Below, in pieces: positions 7,928 to 17,446 of a stretch of 42,312 nucleotides of DNA. The stretch lies in contig CAIYJE010000036.1 of NCBI GenBank assembly GCA_903926465.1, positions 1 to 42,312 of the forward strand. Reading direction: 5' to 3'. Numbering within the stretch: position 1 is the first letter of the stretch; every line of letters begins with the position of its first letter. The notes below the pieces were generated by a model. That model did no database searches. It saw nothing but the letters and a program-made list of their open reading frames with translations, and was not told the DNA's origin. Source of the stretch: an uncultured Planctomycetales bacterium (GTDB lineage: Bacteria > Planctomycetota > Planctomycetia > Isosphaerales > Isosphaeraceae). A program made the translations under genes and the position numbers.

Positions 7928-8988
7928 GGAAAACCTCTTCTGTAGCGGAGACAAAGAACTCAGAAAAAATGGACCTTCAGCTTGGACCACTGAATCCGCA
8001 TTACAATTCCACGATGAAGGAGTGGGGGGCATCTGGAAGTGTAATGTGCGTAAAGTCGATCACCTTGACGATGAGAGTTCCAGAAGAATGGATCGCCTAG
8101 GATCGCAATTCCACTTCACAATACTGGTGAAAATTCCGATAACTGGGAACGTGGATTCGAAAGTTGACCTTTGTTGGGATTGGACACTCTAATTGGAACC
8201 TCATCGGTTGCGATTAGTGAAGTTAGCACTCATGAAACGATCCAGCAATAACGGCAAAAACCATTTCGCGAAGGCCGTTTAGAAAAAACACCATGGAGTT
8301 CAGGATGTGGAAAAAAAAACGCAAGAAGTGCTGGAGATGTGTCGTTGAGTGGCGTGTCTGTGCGTTGATGATGCTTCAATGCAATATGCCCTCTTCAATG
8401 GCGATGGAGAGGAGTGGTTGGACTCACGGGTTGGTTTCGAGTGTTCTATTGTCTGTTGCTCTGGCTCGGGATATTCCAAGTGGACTTGGCTGACTCAGGA
8501 AGAACGAACCTGATTGCTGGGATTTGATGGCTTTTGGAGTAGAGTCTGAGGTCAGGAAAACGGTGTAAGCCGAGAGGTGGTAAACGCGCGGGCAACTAGA
8601 CGTTCACCGTGGTTTCGGCATTGCATGGGGGCTGTCACTCCGAACGTTTGGCTTGCGCCTAAATGGAGCAACGCCAGCCGTCGGGAGTTCTGATTGAACT
8701 CCCGACGGCTGGCGTTGTTATGTTTAGACTCACGAGAAGTTTACGTCAGTCCAAAAGGTTGCAACCTTTCAGAGAAACTTGATCGAACCTATTCTATAAA
8801 CCAACCTTTCCGATTGGATCTAAAGCGTTTCTTGCGTAGATTGCCACGGTTTGGGTAGTTACCCATTCAGACTGATTAACGAGCCGTGCTTCGAGCAGTT
8901 TGGATCTCTCGGCAGATCCTACGTCCGGCTGTGGTGTTTATCGTCAATAGGCCGCCGTGGAACCTAAATGCCTGAGGCGCACAATGGG
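7928..8988. other. Gene-free stretch between PEP-CTERM paralogue B and hldE
   Basis: About 1.06 kb with no supported gene. A 66-codon frame at 8293-8493 passes through an A9 tract and has no recognisable product. The region contains a perfect 21-bp hairpin (8670-8716) and a 14-base inverted repeat TGGGTAGTTACCCA (8852-8865), whose half-site resembles the ACTACCC motifs at 4743-4920. Confidence 0.5.
8670..8716 (+). terminator. Very strong perfect hairpin (21-bp stem, 5-base loop)
   Basis: The arms 8670-8690 and 8696-8716 are exactly complementary, with a core of GCCAGCCGTCGGGAGTTC, around the loop TGATT. On the plus strand GTTATGTTTAG follows; on the minus strand GCTCCATTTAGG follows. It lies about 270 bases past the hldE stop and has no gene immediately before it on the plus strand. 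It may be a distant bidirectional terminator or a repeat palindrome; termination is the safer reading, but orientation is unclear. Confidence 0.55.
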
Positions 8989-10473
8989 TTATCGCGAAAC
9001 GGAATTGATTTTGTGCGCAATCTCCGTTGTGCTCAATCCTTCGAGTCTGGGGCAGATTGCAACCTTTCCGCCATAGGTTTCAACAATCTCCCGGCCCACC
9101 GTGGTATCTGGGGTATAGTCTCCCCCCTTCACCAGGATCTCAGGTTTGATAGCGGAGATCAGATTTACCGGAGTGTCTTCGTCAAAAATCACAACCATAT
9201 CAACAAAGGGGTAAAGAGAAAGCATGTAGGCTCGCTGATTCTCTTCAACGTATGGGCGTGTGGGGCCTTTAAGTCGTTGGACCGATGCATCGGAGTTGAT
9301 CCCCAGCACCAGGAAATCTCCCTGATTGCGAGCGAACTGCAAGAGATAGGCGTGACCATAGTGCAAAATGTCAAAACATCCGTTGGTAAATACGATCCTT
9401 CCTCCTGTGTTTCTCACTTCCTGAACGCGTTTTTGTGCCGACTGGAAATCCATGATCTTTTCCGGAAGCAGATCATGTTCGTTCTTCACTTCAGTTAAGA
9501 GGTGTGATATGGAGATGGTACCTACGCCTAGTTGTCGCACGATGGACCGGCCAGCAATATTGGCAAGTGAACAGGCGTCTGGCAGTGAAATTCCGGAAGC
9601 CAGAGCCAGAGCCAGGCTTGCAGCTACTGCGTCTCCTGCCCCGGTGACGTCGTAGACGGTGACCGGGACGGTTGGCAAGTGAGTATGGAGAACGTGTTCT
9701 GAGGCGGATTCTTGTTGGAAGAGTGAGATTCCCTCGGCTTCACGAGTGATGGCCAGCGCTGCCCCTGTCTGTTTCAGAAGCGTTTTTGCTGCGGCTTCGA
9801 GGGAGTTGAGATCCGAGATTGGTTGCTCGGAAGCGAGCGAAGCTTCTTTCAAGTTGGGTGTAAGGACCGTCGAACCGGCATACCGGCGGTAATCTCGACC
9901 ACAGGGATCGACCACCACCGGTATTCCTTTTTGCTTTGCAGCCGCTAAAGCGGCGGAGATGACTTCGGGTCCTAGAACACCCTTTCCGTAATCTTCCAGA
10001 ATCACAACATCTGCTTCGGCGACCGCCTTCTGAGCCGCTAGAATGAGCCTTTCCAAAGGTTCACCGCTCGGGGGCTCTCTGTGTTCACGGTCAACCCGTA
10101 GTAACTGCTGGTTATGCGCAATATAGCGAGTTTTGAGCGTTGTTGACCGGCCTGAATCGACAACCAAGGAATTGAGTAGTTCCGCATGGACTGCGAGTTG
10201 TCGTTGAAGATCTTCGGAGGCTTGGTCCTTACCAATGAGACCCACGATCTCAACTTTTGAGCCTAATTCGAGAGCCTTCATGGCCACATTGGCGGCACCA
10301 CCCGGAACTTGAAATTCATTCTTGACTTCAAGAACCTGAATTGGCGCCTCGGGACTCAATCGGTCTGCGTTACCGCTCACATAATGGTCGAGCATCACAT
10401 CGCCGATAACGGCTACCCGGCAAGCCTTAAGTCTCCGAATTAGAACTTCCTGATTGGATTTGACTTGTGTCAT
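8989..10473 (-). CDS. hldE: Bifunctional HldE-type heptose kinase / ADP-heptose synthase
   Basis: A 494-residue fusion. The first domain (about 15-320) is a PfkB/ribokinase-type D-glycero-beta-D-manno-heptose 7-phosphate kinase with GDVMLDHYV, GGAANVA, VDPCGRDY and the catalytic DVTGAGD (near 275-281). The second (about 350-485) is a nucleotidyltransferase with FTNGCFDILHYGH (362-374), KGGDY and GLSTTEI, which makes ADP-heptose from the 1-phosphate. Length and order match HldE (RfaE). It sits last in the polysaccharide cluster, suggesting heptose in the surface polymer or in lipopolysaccharide. ATG 10473 was chosen because GGAG lies six bases upstream; ATG 10491 or GTG 10509 would add 6 or 12 residues. 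The next gene upstream ends 263 bases away, so it may have its own promoter. Confidence 0.93.
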   Translation of the reverse strand: MTQVKSNQEVLIRRLKACRVAVIGDVMLDHYVSGNADRLSPEAPIQVLEVKNEFQVPGGAANVAMKALELGSKVEIVGLIGKDQASEDLQRQLAVHAELLNSLVVDSGRSTTLKTRYIAHNQQLLRVDREHREPPSGEPLERLILAAQKAVAEADVVILEDYGKGVLGPEVISAALAAAKQKGIPVVVDPCGRDYRRYAGSTVLTPNLKEASLASEQPISDLNSLEAAAKTLLKQTGAALAITREAEGISLFQQESASEHVLHTHLPTVPVTVYDVTGAGDAVAASLALALASGISLPDACSLANIAGRSIVRQLGVGTISISHLLTEVKNEHDLLPEKIMDFQSAQKRVQEVRNTGGRIVFTNGCFDILHYGHAYLLQFARNQGDFLVLGINSDASVQRLKGPTRPYVEENQRAYMLSLYPFVDMVVIFDEDTPVNLISAIKPEILVKGGDYTPDTTVGREIVETYGGKVAICPRLEGLSTTEIAHKINSVSR

Positions 10474-10772
10474 GAGGTTCTCCAGATCCATGCTTGTCCC
10501 GTGATCCACTTAGCTGCCCACTACCACGAAGTGATGTGGGATAATAACCTGAATAACAATGTCTAGAAATACCTGCTGGGCCAATTCATGCACCATCGCC
10601 GTCCTTGGTCTAGTTAGGGTTCGTGCAGCGTTCTTCGATCACTTTGCTGGATGTGGAATGTGAATGGGCGATGGCTCTTGCAGTTCATCATCGTAGGGGG
10701 CCGGAATGGCAATAACAGCCAAAAAAAATCGCCCAAGAACTTGTGGGTCGTCTTGGTTGACGAATCTAGCCC

Positions 10773-12005
10773 TTAACTCAGAAAAGCACGGTAAATATTG
10801 CCAACCTCAATTCCCAAACGATTTCGAGAAAAGCGGCTTTCGGCCGTCGTTCTTGCTGCTTGTGACAAGTCAGACCGCAGTTGGGAATCTGTGAGCAGCA
10901 TGCATATAGAATCCGCCAGGCTAGTCACATTACCTGGAAGAAAGCCTATTGCATCAAGGCCCGAAGTGAAAAGTTCACTGGCCCCTCCCGCGTTTGAAAC
11001 GATCACTGAGCGGGAGGAAGCCATGGCTTCAACGATTGTACGACCAAACGGTTCCGGTTTTGTACTAGACTGAACAACAATGTCTAATGCTTGATAAATA
11101 GGCGCCACGTCGGGTTGCAGTGGTACAAAGCCGACATTTTGAGAGATATCAAGATCGTTGGCGAGGTTTCTCAGTTCTTCCTTGGAGAACTGCGAGCCAG
11201 GCGTTGCGTAGATAGGGCCACCAATTATATAAAACCGAACAAGCGCATCTGGGAGTGTGCGAACGACTTTGGCGGCAGCTTCCAAAAACAGGTCTTGGCC
11301 CTTCCAGCGGGCGTAGGTCGCGACAAGTCCCACACGAAGAGTACCCAGGGGAGCGGTCGCCAATCCAGCAAGTTCGTCCAGATCTGTCTTTTTCCATGCA
11401 GATGTATCTGCAAAGTGTTGTGTGTTTATGGCATTGTAAACGGTCCAGATCGGTATATTGCCAAGCACTGCGCGTACATCTTCATGAATGGCCTTGCTAA
11501 TCGCAATGACACCCAAACTCCGTCTGAACTTGAGGCAAAGCTTCAAAGCGTGTTTAATGATTCTGCGGGAACTCACAAAATCGCGAACATGCCAGATCAG
11601 GGGAACCTGACTTGGAGCTGCAACAGCAGATAACAAATGGAATTTCATCCCATTTGAATGGATGATGTCTGGGTTGATTTGCCTGATCAAGGCCTTGAGC
11701 TTTTTCAGATAACTCCAGGTCGAAAAGAAGACAGGACCAGAACGAGCCAAGCCCACAAGCTTGAAACTTCTGCCTTGCTTCGCCGAAAGTCCACTATCGC
11801 CCAAGCCTGCCATAGCCGTTGGCATGAATAATGGGTGAACGGTCGCGCCAAGTGCGGTGCATTCCGCAATGAGAGGTCCATCCAGACCCACCACCACATG
11901 AAGTTCGATCTCTGGAAGGAAGCTTCTTAAGGCAGAAAGCAGATCGATAAGACTGCGTTCACCACCGCCAAGTTGGCCGACCGGATTGAGAAAGAGAACT
12001 CGCAT
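10773..12005 (-). CDS. Glycosyltransferase family 4 (GT-B fold)
   Basis: A 410-residue cytoplasmic GT-B enzyme. The N-terminal half opens with RVLFLNPVGQLGGGERSL, where the GGGERSL loop is typical of acceptor-binding domains. The C-terminal donor-binding half has VGLVATYARWKGQDLFLEA and the E-x7-E-type signature EPFGRTIVEAMA. Such enzymes transfer a sugar from a nucleotide donor with retention of configuration onto a lipid-linked chain. Donor and linkage cannot be read from sequence. It is the fourth GT4 in the minus-strand cluster, 223 bases after the previous gene, followed at 263 bases by hldE. The start ATG has only a weak GAG upstream. Confidence 0.92.
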   Translation of the reverse strand: MRVLFLNPVGQLGGGERSLIDLLSALRSFLPEIELHVVVGLDGPLIAECTALGATVHPLFMPTAMAGLGDSGLSAKQGRSFKLVGLARSGPVFFSTWSYLKKLKALIRQINPDIIHSNGMKFHLLSAVAAPSQVPLIWHVRDFVSSRRIIKHALKLCLKFRRSLGVIAISKAIHEDVRAVLGNIPIWTVYNAINTQHFADTSAWKKTDLDELAGLATAPLGTLRVGLVATYARWKGQDLFLEAAAKVVRTLPDALVRFYIIGGPIYATPGSQFSKEELRNLANDLDISQNVGFVPLQPDVAPIYQALDIVVQSSTKPEPFGRTIVEAMASSRSVIVSNAGGASELFTSGLDAIGFLPGNVTSLADSICMLLTDSQLRSDLSQAARTTAESRFSRNRLGIEVGNIYRAFLS

Positions 12006-12228
12006 TTGATCTCATCAAGTCCTTCGGAAATTTCTTGCAAACTGATAATCCAACAGAGTTGGCATGGTATTAAGTTTCAGAAGAACGCACCCTCATAGCG
12101 TGATATTTGTATTACAGGGTGTGCTTTCAAGGCGAGAGTAATTTGCTGTGGTTCCCTTGAGCCGAAGCCTTTCTGCGTCTCTGAAAGTACGTTCCCTTGG
12201 ATCCATCTGAACAGATCGGCAAGCTGGT

Positions 12229-13359
12229 CTAAATTGAATGGTATGCGTTGGCAATGGTTTCGGCATGGGCCTTCCAGGTGTAGCGTGACGACCAAGCTAA
12301 TCGCTCTACCTTTGTTGGCATAGCGGTGTGACCGCTGAGAATGCCGACCACGGCACCGGACCATTTTTCTACATCTCCAACTGGGGCATAGAGGACCGCA
12401 GAGCCGCCCACTTCTCGAAGTACAGGAAGATCGCTCGCAATCACTTTTCCACCACAGGAAAGGGCCTCGATGACTGGTAAGCCAAATCCTTCAGCTTCAC
12501 TCGGCATCAAGATTGCGCCAGCCTGTCGATACACTGAAGCTAATTCGCTGCGTGATACATCGGTTACATGAATGATCTGGTTGGCGATCCCGAGTTGTGA
12601 TATCTGTTGCAAGTTGGCGTCGGACCATTTGCCACCAACTTTCAAGAGTTTTAAATCAGGAATAACTGACCGCGCAGAGGCAAAAACCGACAGCAGAATA
12701 TCAATTCGCTTTCGAGGCACACAGGATCCAACATGCGCGATCCAAGGAGTAGAAGAAAGTGTACGCAGCCAATCTGGAGTCGGATCATCCGCTTCAGGAA
12801 CGAATTCGGCGGCAACACCCAGAGGGGCATGAATCAATTTAGACTCATCGATAAGGCCATGCTTGATGACCTCCACTCGAGTTTCGAGAGTACTCAGGAA
12901 AACAAGCGAAGCTTTCTGAAGGCCCGCCAATTGTCGCCTGACCAGAGCTCGGAACCAAGCAGGACGTGGAGCTCTCACAGGGTCAATCAAACACCTGTAA
13001 GCATCAAGGTCATGACAATAGATCCCAACTGATGCTGATGGGAAAGAAAGTGCGAGCTGCGAATAGCTATGATCGACGATGTGAAAAAAATCATAGTTCG
13101 ATGCAATGCGTTTGCAATGCCGTGGATAACTGAAGAAACGGTTCCTCAAGCGGTCTGCATTAAATGCAAATCGTTTGTTGCCTATCCCAGGAAGACGAGT
13201 GGCGATTCTACGAAAGCTTGGACATTCGATTTCCGGCGCAACCGCAGATACCCCTGATCGTGGTAAGTGTGAATAAAGCATTTCACAACAGTAGTCCATG
13301 CTTCTCCAGCCCTCCTCAGGGAAATCTGAAAGCATGGCTAATCTTGGTGGTTTACTCAC
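12229..13359 (-). CDS. Glycosyltransferase family 4, translationally coupled to the preceding gene
   Basis: A 376-residue GT-B enzyme starting with PPRLAMLSDFPEEGW. The C-terminal donor domain has IAHVGSCVPRKRIDILL, VTDVSRSELASVYRQ and MPSEAEGFGLPVIEALSCGG, the GT4 E-x7-E region. It likely adds one sugar in polysaccharide repeat-unit synthesis. The GTG start overlaps the stop of the 13356-14549 gene as GTGA, so the two are almost surely co-translated. Donor sugar unknown. The frame ends normally at a complete GT4 C-terminus. Confidence 0.92.
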   Translation of the reverse strand: MSKPPRLAMLSDFPEEGWRSMDYCCEMLYSHLPRSGVSAVAPEIECPSFRRIATRLPGIGNKRFAFNADRLRNRFFSYPRHCKRIASNYDFFHIVDHSYSQLALSFPSASVGIYCHDLDAYRCLIDPVRAPRPAWFRALVRRQLAGLQKASLVFLSTLETRVEVIKHGLIDESKLIHAPLGVAAEFVPEADDPTPDWLRTLSSTPWIAHVGSCVPRKRIDILLSVFASARSVIPDLKLLKVGGKWSDANLQQISQLGIANQIIHVTDVSRSELASVYRQAGAILMPSEAEGFGLPVIEALSCGGKVIASDLPVLREVGGSAVLYAPVGDVEKWSGAVVGILSGHTAMPTKVERLAWSSRYTWKAHAETIANAYHSI

Positions 13360-14549
13360 AACTCTGCTCGCTTCTGCTGCGAGGTCCAGATGTTAACGAT
13401 ATCCTCTGCCATGTCTCGCCAAGACCTACTCTTGAGTTCCATGGCAAATCTCTCAAGTGGAACCCGGTACAACGCTCCAGAGCTTGGATAATCAACGATT
13501 TTACTAATCGCCGATTCAAGTTCGATGGGATCATCTGGGTTTTCAAGGAGCCAACCTTGCAGTTCAGAGGGATAGCGTTCGCCCACACCGGTGGCGCGTG
13601 TTACTATCGCTGGTATTCCTCTGCAAAGTGCCTCGTGAACGTTCAAACCGTAAGGTTCATACCTCGTCGGGCTCACAAGTAGGTCGCTCGCGGCCAGAAG
13701 GTTCGCCACATCATTTCGATATCCCAGCAATCGAATGGAATTGTCGAGCCCTGAAGCCCTAATCTTTTGCTGCCAATACGGAAGATTACCGGGCCCTGCC
13801 GCAAGAATAATCCCAGGGTCCTGCCCCAGTCTTTCTCGGCGAATTGCCCATGCTTGAATCAGGGTGTCAAACCCCTTCCGGTGATCCGTACCTAACCCGG
13901 CAACAAAAGAAACAACAGGAAGATCGGGTTTCAGTTGTAAGGTGATGCGTGCCTGCTGCCGGTCAAGTGGTGTGATCGGCTCTGTTTCACTCTCATCCGA
14001 ACCATAGTAGACTACGTGTACCTTTGATGAATCGACTCCGATGTGACGGATAATCTCATCACGTGTATGATGAGAATTGGCAATAATTAAGTCTGCCGAC
14101 CGAAGGGCACGGCACTCCCGTGATACCTGATAGCGATTATTGAGCCGATGCTTGATACCGTGAAGCGTCCACCAAGGTCGGTAACCCGGAAACCAAGCAG
14201 AATGGAGGTAGTGAACCCAGTTCACGGAGCCAATCGCCGTACCGCCGCCCATTGCAACGATCGGGCTCTTTTTCTTATCCAAGGAAAGTAATCTGACCGT
14301 TTGTCTCGTTTTACGATCGAGGAATAGATCTCCGATCACGGTTGAACCGCGGGGACGTGAGTGGAGAACCACTTTTACGCCTGGCATCTGCCGAAGATCA
14401 TCGGCGATTTGATTTCCTACCAGATACGCAGTACATCCGGTTGAGGCTACCAAGCGAGCCAGTTCATAGCAGGGACGGCCTTGGCCAGAACCAGGCTTGA
14501 ATACTTGTGTAGCAATAACCCAAGGAGTTGAACTTCCCATCAATGGCAC
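13356..14549 (-). CDS. Glycosyltransferase family 4
   Basis: A 397-residue GT-B enzyme. The N-terminal half contains QVFKPGSGQGRPCYELARL and WVHYLHSAWFPGYRPWW. A membrane-proximal linker SADLIIANSHHTRDEII is typical of GT4 proteins, and the donor domain has FVAGLGTDHRKGFDTLIQAW and SPTRYEPYGLNVHEALCRG. Its role is inferred as one sugar transfer in the surface polysaccharide. The stop overlaps the next gene's start (GTGA). GTG 14549 is kept as the start; the ATG at 14540 is equally possible, as neither has a good ribosome site. It is 204 bases after the preceding gene. Confidence 0.92.
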   Translation of the reverse strand: MPLMGSSTPWVIATQVFKPGSGQGRPCYELARLVASTGCTAYLVGNQIADDLRQMPGVKVVLHSRPRGSTVIGDLFLDRKTRQTVRLLSLDKKKSPIVAMGGGTAIGSVNWVHYLHSAWFPGYRPWWTLHGIKHRLNNRYQVSRECRALRSADLIIANSHHTRDEIIRHIGVDSSKVHVVYYGSDESETEPITPLDRQQARITLQLKPDLPVVSFVAGLGTDHRKGFDTLIQAWAIRRERLGQDPGIILAAGPGNLPYWQQKIRASGLDNSIRLLGYRNDVANLLAASDLLVSPTRYEPYGLNVHEALCRGIPAIVTRATGVGERYPSELQGWLLENPDDPIELESAISKIVDYPSSGALYRVPLERFAMELKSRSWRDMAEDIVNIWTSQQKRAEL

Positions 14550-14753
14550 TCAAGGTCCGTCTTAGATGAAGATTGGTGGTAATCTGAATGTTGGGAAAAG
14601 TTCACGCAATGAATTGCTATCGGCGTGAAGATTATTGAACAATACGCCAGCTTTTCGACCTGAATAACAAAACATCATCCAGGCCTACGATCCTGTCTAT
14701 TCGGAAAATCTGGGGATATCAATAAAGCGTAGCCTGGATGTCAATATTCGAGG

Positions 14754-15887
14754 TTATTGAGAATTCTGTCGCGCCCGAGCCAAATAAAGCTCGCTTGTCT
14801 GTTTGATGATCGAATCCCAATTGAATTCAGTTGCTCTTGCTCTGGCCCAGGTGCGTGCTTCGTTGAGGTAGGAATGATCATTGAGTAGGCGAAGTAAATT
14901 GGTAGCGAGTGCTGCGCCATCCCCTTTGGCCGAGAGGAAATCGGATTTCAGCATCATCGGAGCGCCTGGGGTTCGATATGCGCAAACAGGTAGTCCTGCG
15001 GCTAACATCTCAAGCACACCAAATGGAAAGCCTTCAACGTGTGATGGGAAGACACCGAGAGAACATGGACGAAGTAGTTCTGGAAGTTCATCGGGGTCGA
15101 ATCGAGGCTTAACTTCGATGAATTTACGAAGGTGACCTGGAAAGTAGCTGAGAACGCCAGATTCATCAGGAACAAGACCCGCAGTACCAATCAGTCGAAA
15201 ACGGAGATCCGGTTTTTGTTGGACAATGCGTTGAACGATTTCCGGGAATTCGCGTAGCCCTTTACGTGGGTCGAACGAGCCCACAAACGCGATAATTGGA
15301 TTCAGACTGGACGGACATTCTGCCGGAGTAAACTGGGACAATCGGTGTTTTGTGAGTCCGAAAGGGATGACCGCAATCTTATCAGGACTGTGTCCGGCAT
15401 TGATGAGCACCTCTTTGTCATCAGTATTCGGAACGTTCACAAGGTCAGCGTAACGCAAGGTCTCATTCGCTTGGTTCAGCACGGTCAGCGACCTTCGTTC
15501 TCTTGAGTTTTTCTTGATGAGGTGGCTGAGTCGATTTTTCAATTTAGGGAGGGTCTGGATATTTGCATTTCTAACGCAGTGATGAAGCAATACGGATCTA
15601 GCTACAAAGAGTGGTCTATCATCGAAAAAAGAGCGGGCATAAGGAAGGTGAGTATGTTCATATTCGATAACATCGTATTTGGCAGCATTTGATCTAAGAT
15701 AATCTTTCAACAAGGGGGCATATTGATGGCTTGAATTCGGTTGACCTGTACTCCCAAGATCTTCCGGGCCTATGAGATCTACTTCCCAGTCAAGGTCACG
15801 GAAACCCTCTGCGATTTCTAAATAGACTTTAGACGCACCAAGTCTTTTTGTCTTGGCGTGCGGGCAGCAGAAAAGTATACGGGGCAT
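14754..15887 (-). CDS. Glycosyltransferase family 4
   Basis: A 377-residue GT-B enzyme starting PRILFCCPHAKTKRLGASKV. The acceptor half contains YDVIEYEHTHLPYARSFF. The linker has YADLVNVPNTDDKEVLINAG, and the donor half has IIAFVGSFDPRKGLREFP and FPSHVEGFPFGVLEMLAAG, the GT4 catalytic signature. It probably adds a sugar to the growing lipid-linked repeat unit. It is first of the four separate GT4 genes after the polymerase-like gene at 16136-17446, separated from it by about 250 bases without obvious features. Specificity cannot be inferred. Confidence 0.92.
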   Translation of the reverse strand: MPRILFCCPHAKTKRLGASKVYLEIAEGFRDLDWEVDLIGPEDLGSTGQPNSSHQYAPLLKDYLRSNAAKYDVIEYEHTHLPYARSFFDDRPLFVARSVLLHHCVRNANIQTLPKLKNRLSHLIKKNSRERRSLTVLNQANETLRYADLVNVPNTDDKEVLINAGHSPDKIAVIPFGLTKHRLSQFTPAECPSSLNPIIAFVGSFDPRKGLREFPEIVQRIVQQKPDLRFRLIGTAGLVPDESGVLSYFPGHLRKFIEVKPRFDPDELPELLRPCSLGVFPSHVEGFPFGVLEMLAAGLPVCAYRTPGAPMMLKSDFLSAKGDGAALATNLLRLLNDHSYLNEARTWARARATEFNWDSIIKQTSELYLARARQNSQ

Positions 15888-16135
15888 CTGGATGTTGTCC
15901 GGTCTGATGATTGTGGGTAGTCGTGTGAGTGAACCAGGTGCAACGGCTCACTGCAATTGCTCAATGGAACCCGTGATTCGTTTGTACTAAGTCGAGTTGC
16001 CGAGTTTTAATCGCCACTAGAGGCTCAAGCCACTTTGACCAAACTGATCTAGCAATGGATTCAAATACCAAGTTTCATGAAATCATACTTCTCAGAGGCT
16101 CGTTTGAAGCAGAAAAAGAGTGAGTCCGTGAAAGC

Positions 16136-17446
16136 TTATTGCACGGGCTCAAGAGGGGAATACTCGCGACCTTCTGAATGAGTTTCCGAATCAACAGTTG
16201 CCACAAAGCACGAAATGATGAACCAGAACTCAAGACCAGTCTGAGATAAAAATACCGAGTAACTAAAGGTATTGCTAATAATTGCGAAGGTCCATGCAAA
16301 TAGTACACTGGCGTAACCATTGAACTCGGGATGGTCTTTTGAAGTTGCAATCTTGTAACAATAGAAAAGTGTTCGGAGAATTAATCCAAAGTATAGAACC
16401 ATCAGTGGCAAGCCTCCGTCGTAGAGCCAGCTTTCCCACTGAAGCTCAGCCCAGAGCGAACCCGTATATTCGGAAGAATTATCACCGAAGTAAGCATTCA
16501 TCATGCCACTTCTTCCAAGGCCGGCACCTAATGGAAAATCCGCCAATCCTGTGAATGCGTGCTCAAGGAAGACGCCACGGGATTTGTAGTATAAATCTGA
16601 AGAATCACTTTCTACTAATGTACTGAAACGCCGACTCACAGCCTCAGAGGCCATTGAAGTGGCGGTGATGTAGCCCATGATCGCGGTGATCGTCATGGTC
16701 CCGAGCAGGATAATTGATCGCTTCCAGTCGCCCCGCATGCCATAAAAACTACTCAAAATCAATACGCCTACGGCAGTTACAATCAACGAGGATCGGATCT
16801 GACAAAGAAAGATACAACTGATTCCAGCCAAGATTGACATAACGGCGAGGATCTTACTGTAGTAACGAGAACGATCGCTCAGGAGTGCGTTGATCGAAAA
16901 CAAAACCGCAAGCACACCACTGGCCGCAGCTCCACCCGGAACATCGCTGAATCCGAATGGCCTCCATGTTTTTTCGCCTGTATCTAACTCAATCGAGTAT
17001 GTATCAACAGCGTGTTCTCTTTCGAGAATCAGGGTGCTGATCTTTGGCTCAAAACTTCCCGGGTAACGTGCTTGAAGAACACCTAGAATTGCAGCCGAAA
17101 AGTTGAAGAGCCAAAATATCGTAAAAATCCACCTGAAAATCTTGAGATTGAGAGTGAATCGATTCACCCAAAGGCAGGGACCAAGAATAGCTGCATTCAG
17201 TAAGATTTCAGCCGCAGCCGACCTCATAGAATTCCTATAAGGGTGGAAGAACTCTATGCAAAGCAGTCCAAGTATCGCTCGGGTCCATGAGGATAAAAAG
17301 TTTGGATGTCCCTTGCCATGCCTGATAAGCAACATCACACCGCTGCTCATGAATACTGCCATTCGAAAAATAGCACGACCGCCCGTATCCGGTCCAAATG
17401 ACTGGAAGACGATAATTCCAAGATATAGAAGAAGATAATTGATCAT
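16136..17446 (-). CDS. O-antigen ligase/polymerase-like membrane protein (Wzy type)
   Basis: A 436-residue multi-pass inner-membrane protein. About ten to twelve hydrophobic helices can be read, with a long loop between helices (roughly DTYSIELDTGEKTWRPFGF) and another before FPLGAGLGRSGMMNAYF. The latter motif is characteristic of the Wzy/WaaL superfamily, which joins lipid-linked repeat units or ligates chains outside the membrane. Its place among glycosyltransferases and a Wzc-like co-polymerase supports polymerase rather than ligase, but sequence alone cannot decide. It is followed by a 1-kb gap upstream that contains a paired palindromic element, so it probably starts its own transcript. 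Confidence 0.82.
   Translation of the reverse strand: MINYLLLYLGIIVFQSFGPDTGGRAIFRMAVFMSSGVMLLIRHGKGHPNFLSSWTRAILGLLCIEFFHPYRNSMRSAAAEILLNAAILGPCLWVNRFTLNLKIFRWIFTIFWLFNFSAAILGVLQARYPGSFEPKISTLILEREHAVDTYSIELDTGEKTWRPFGFSDVPGGAAASGVLAVLFSINALLSDRSRYYSKILAVMSILAGISCIFLCQIRSSLIVTAVGVLILSSFYGMRGDWKRSIILLGTMTITAIMGYITATSMASEAVSRRFSTLVESDSSDLYYKSRGVFLEHAFTGLADFPLGAGLGRSGMMNAYFGDNSSEYTGSLWAELQWESWLYDGGLPLMVLYFGLILRTLFYCYKIATSKDHPEFNGYASVLFAWTFAIISNTFSYSVFLSQTGLEFWFIISCFVATVDSETHSEGREYSPLEPVQ

Noticed and set aside
8293-8493. 66-codon frame with a Lys-rich start
   Set aside because: The basic stretch comes from an A9 tract; no ribosome site and no recognisable product.
12077-12364. 95-codon frame overlapping the end of a glycosyltransferase gene
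   Set aside because: It lies mostly inside another coding frame with clear GT4 motifs and its own sequence has no domain.
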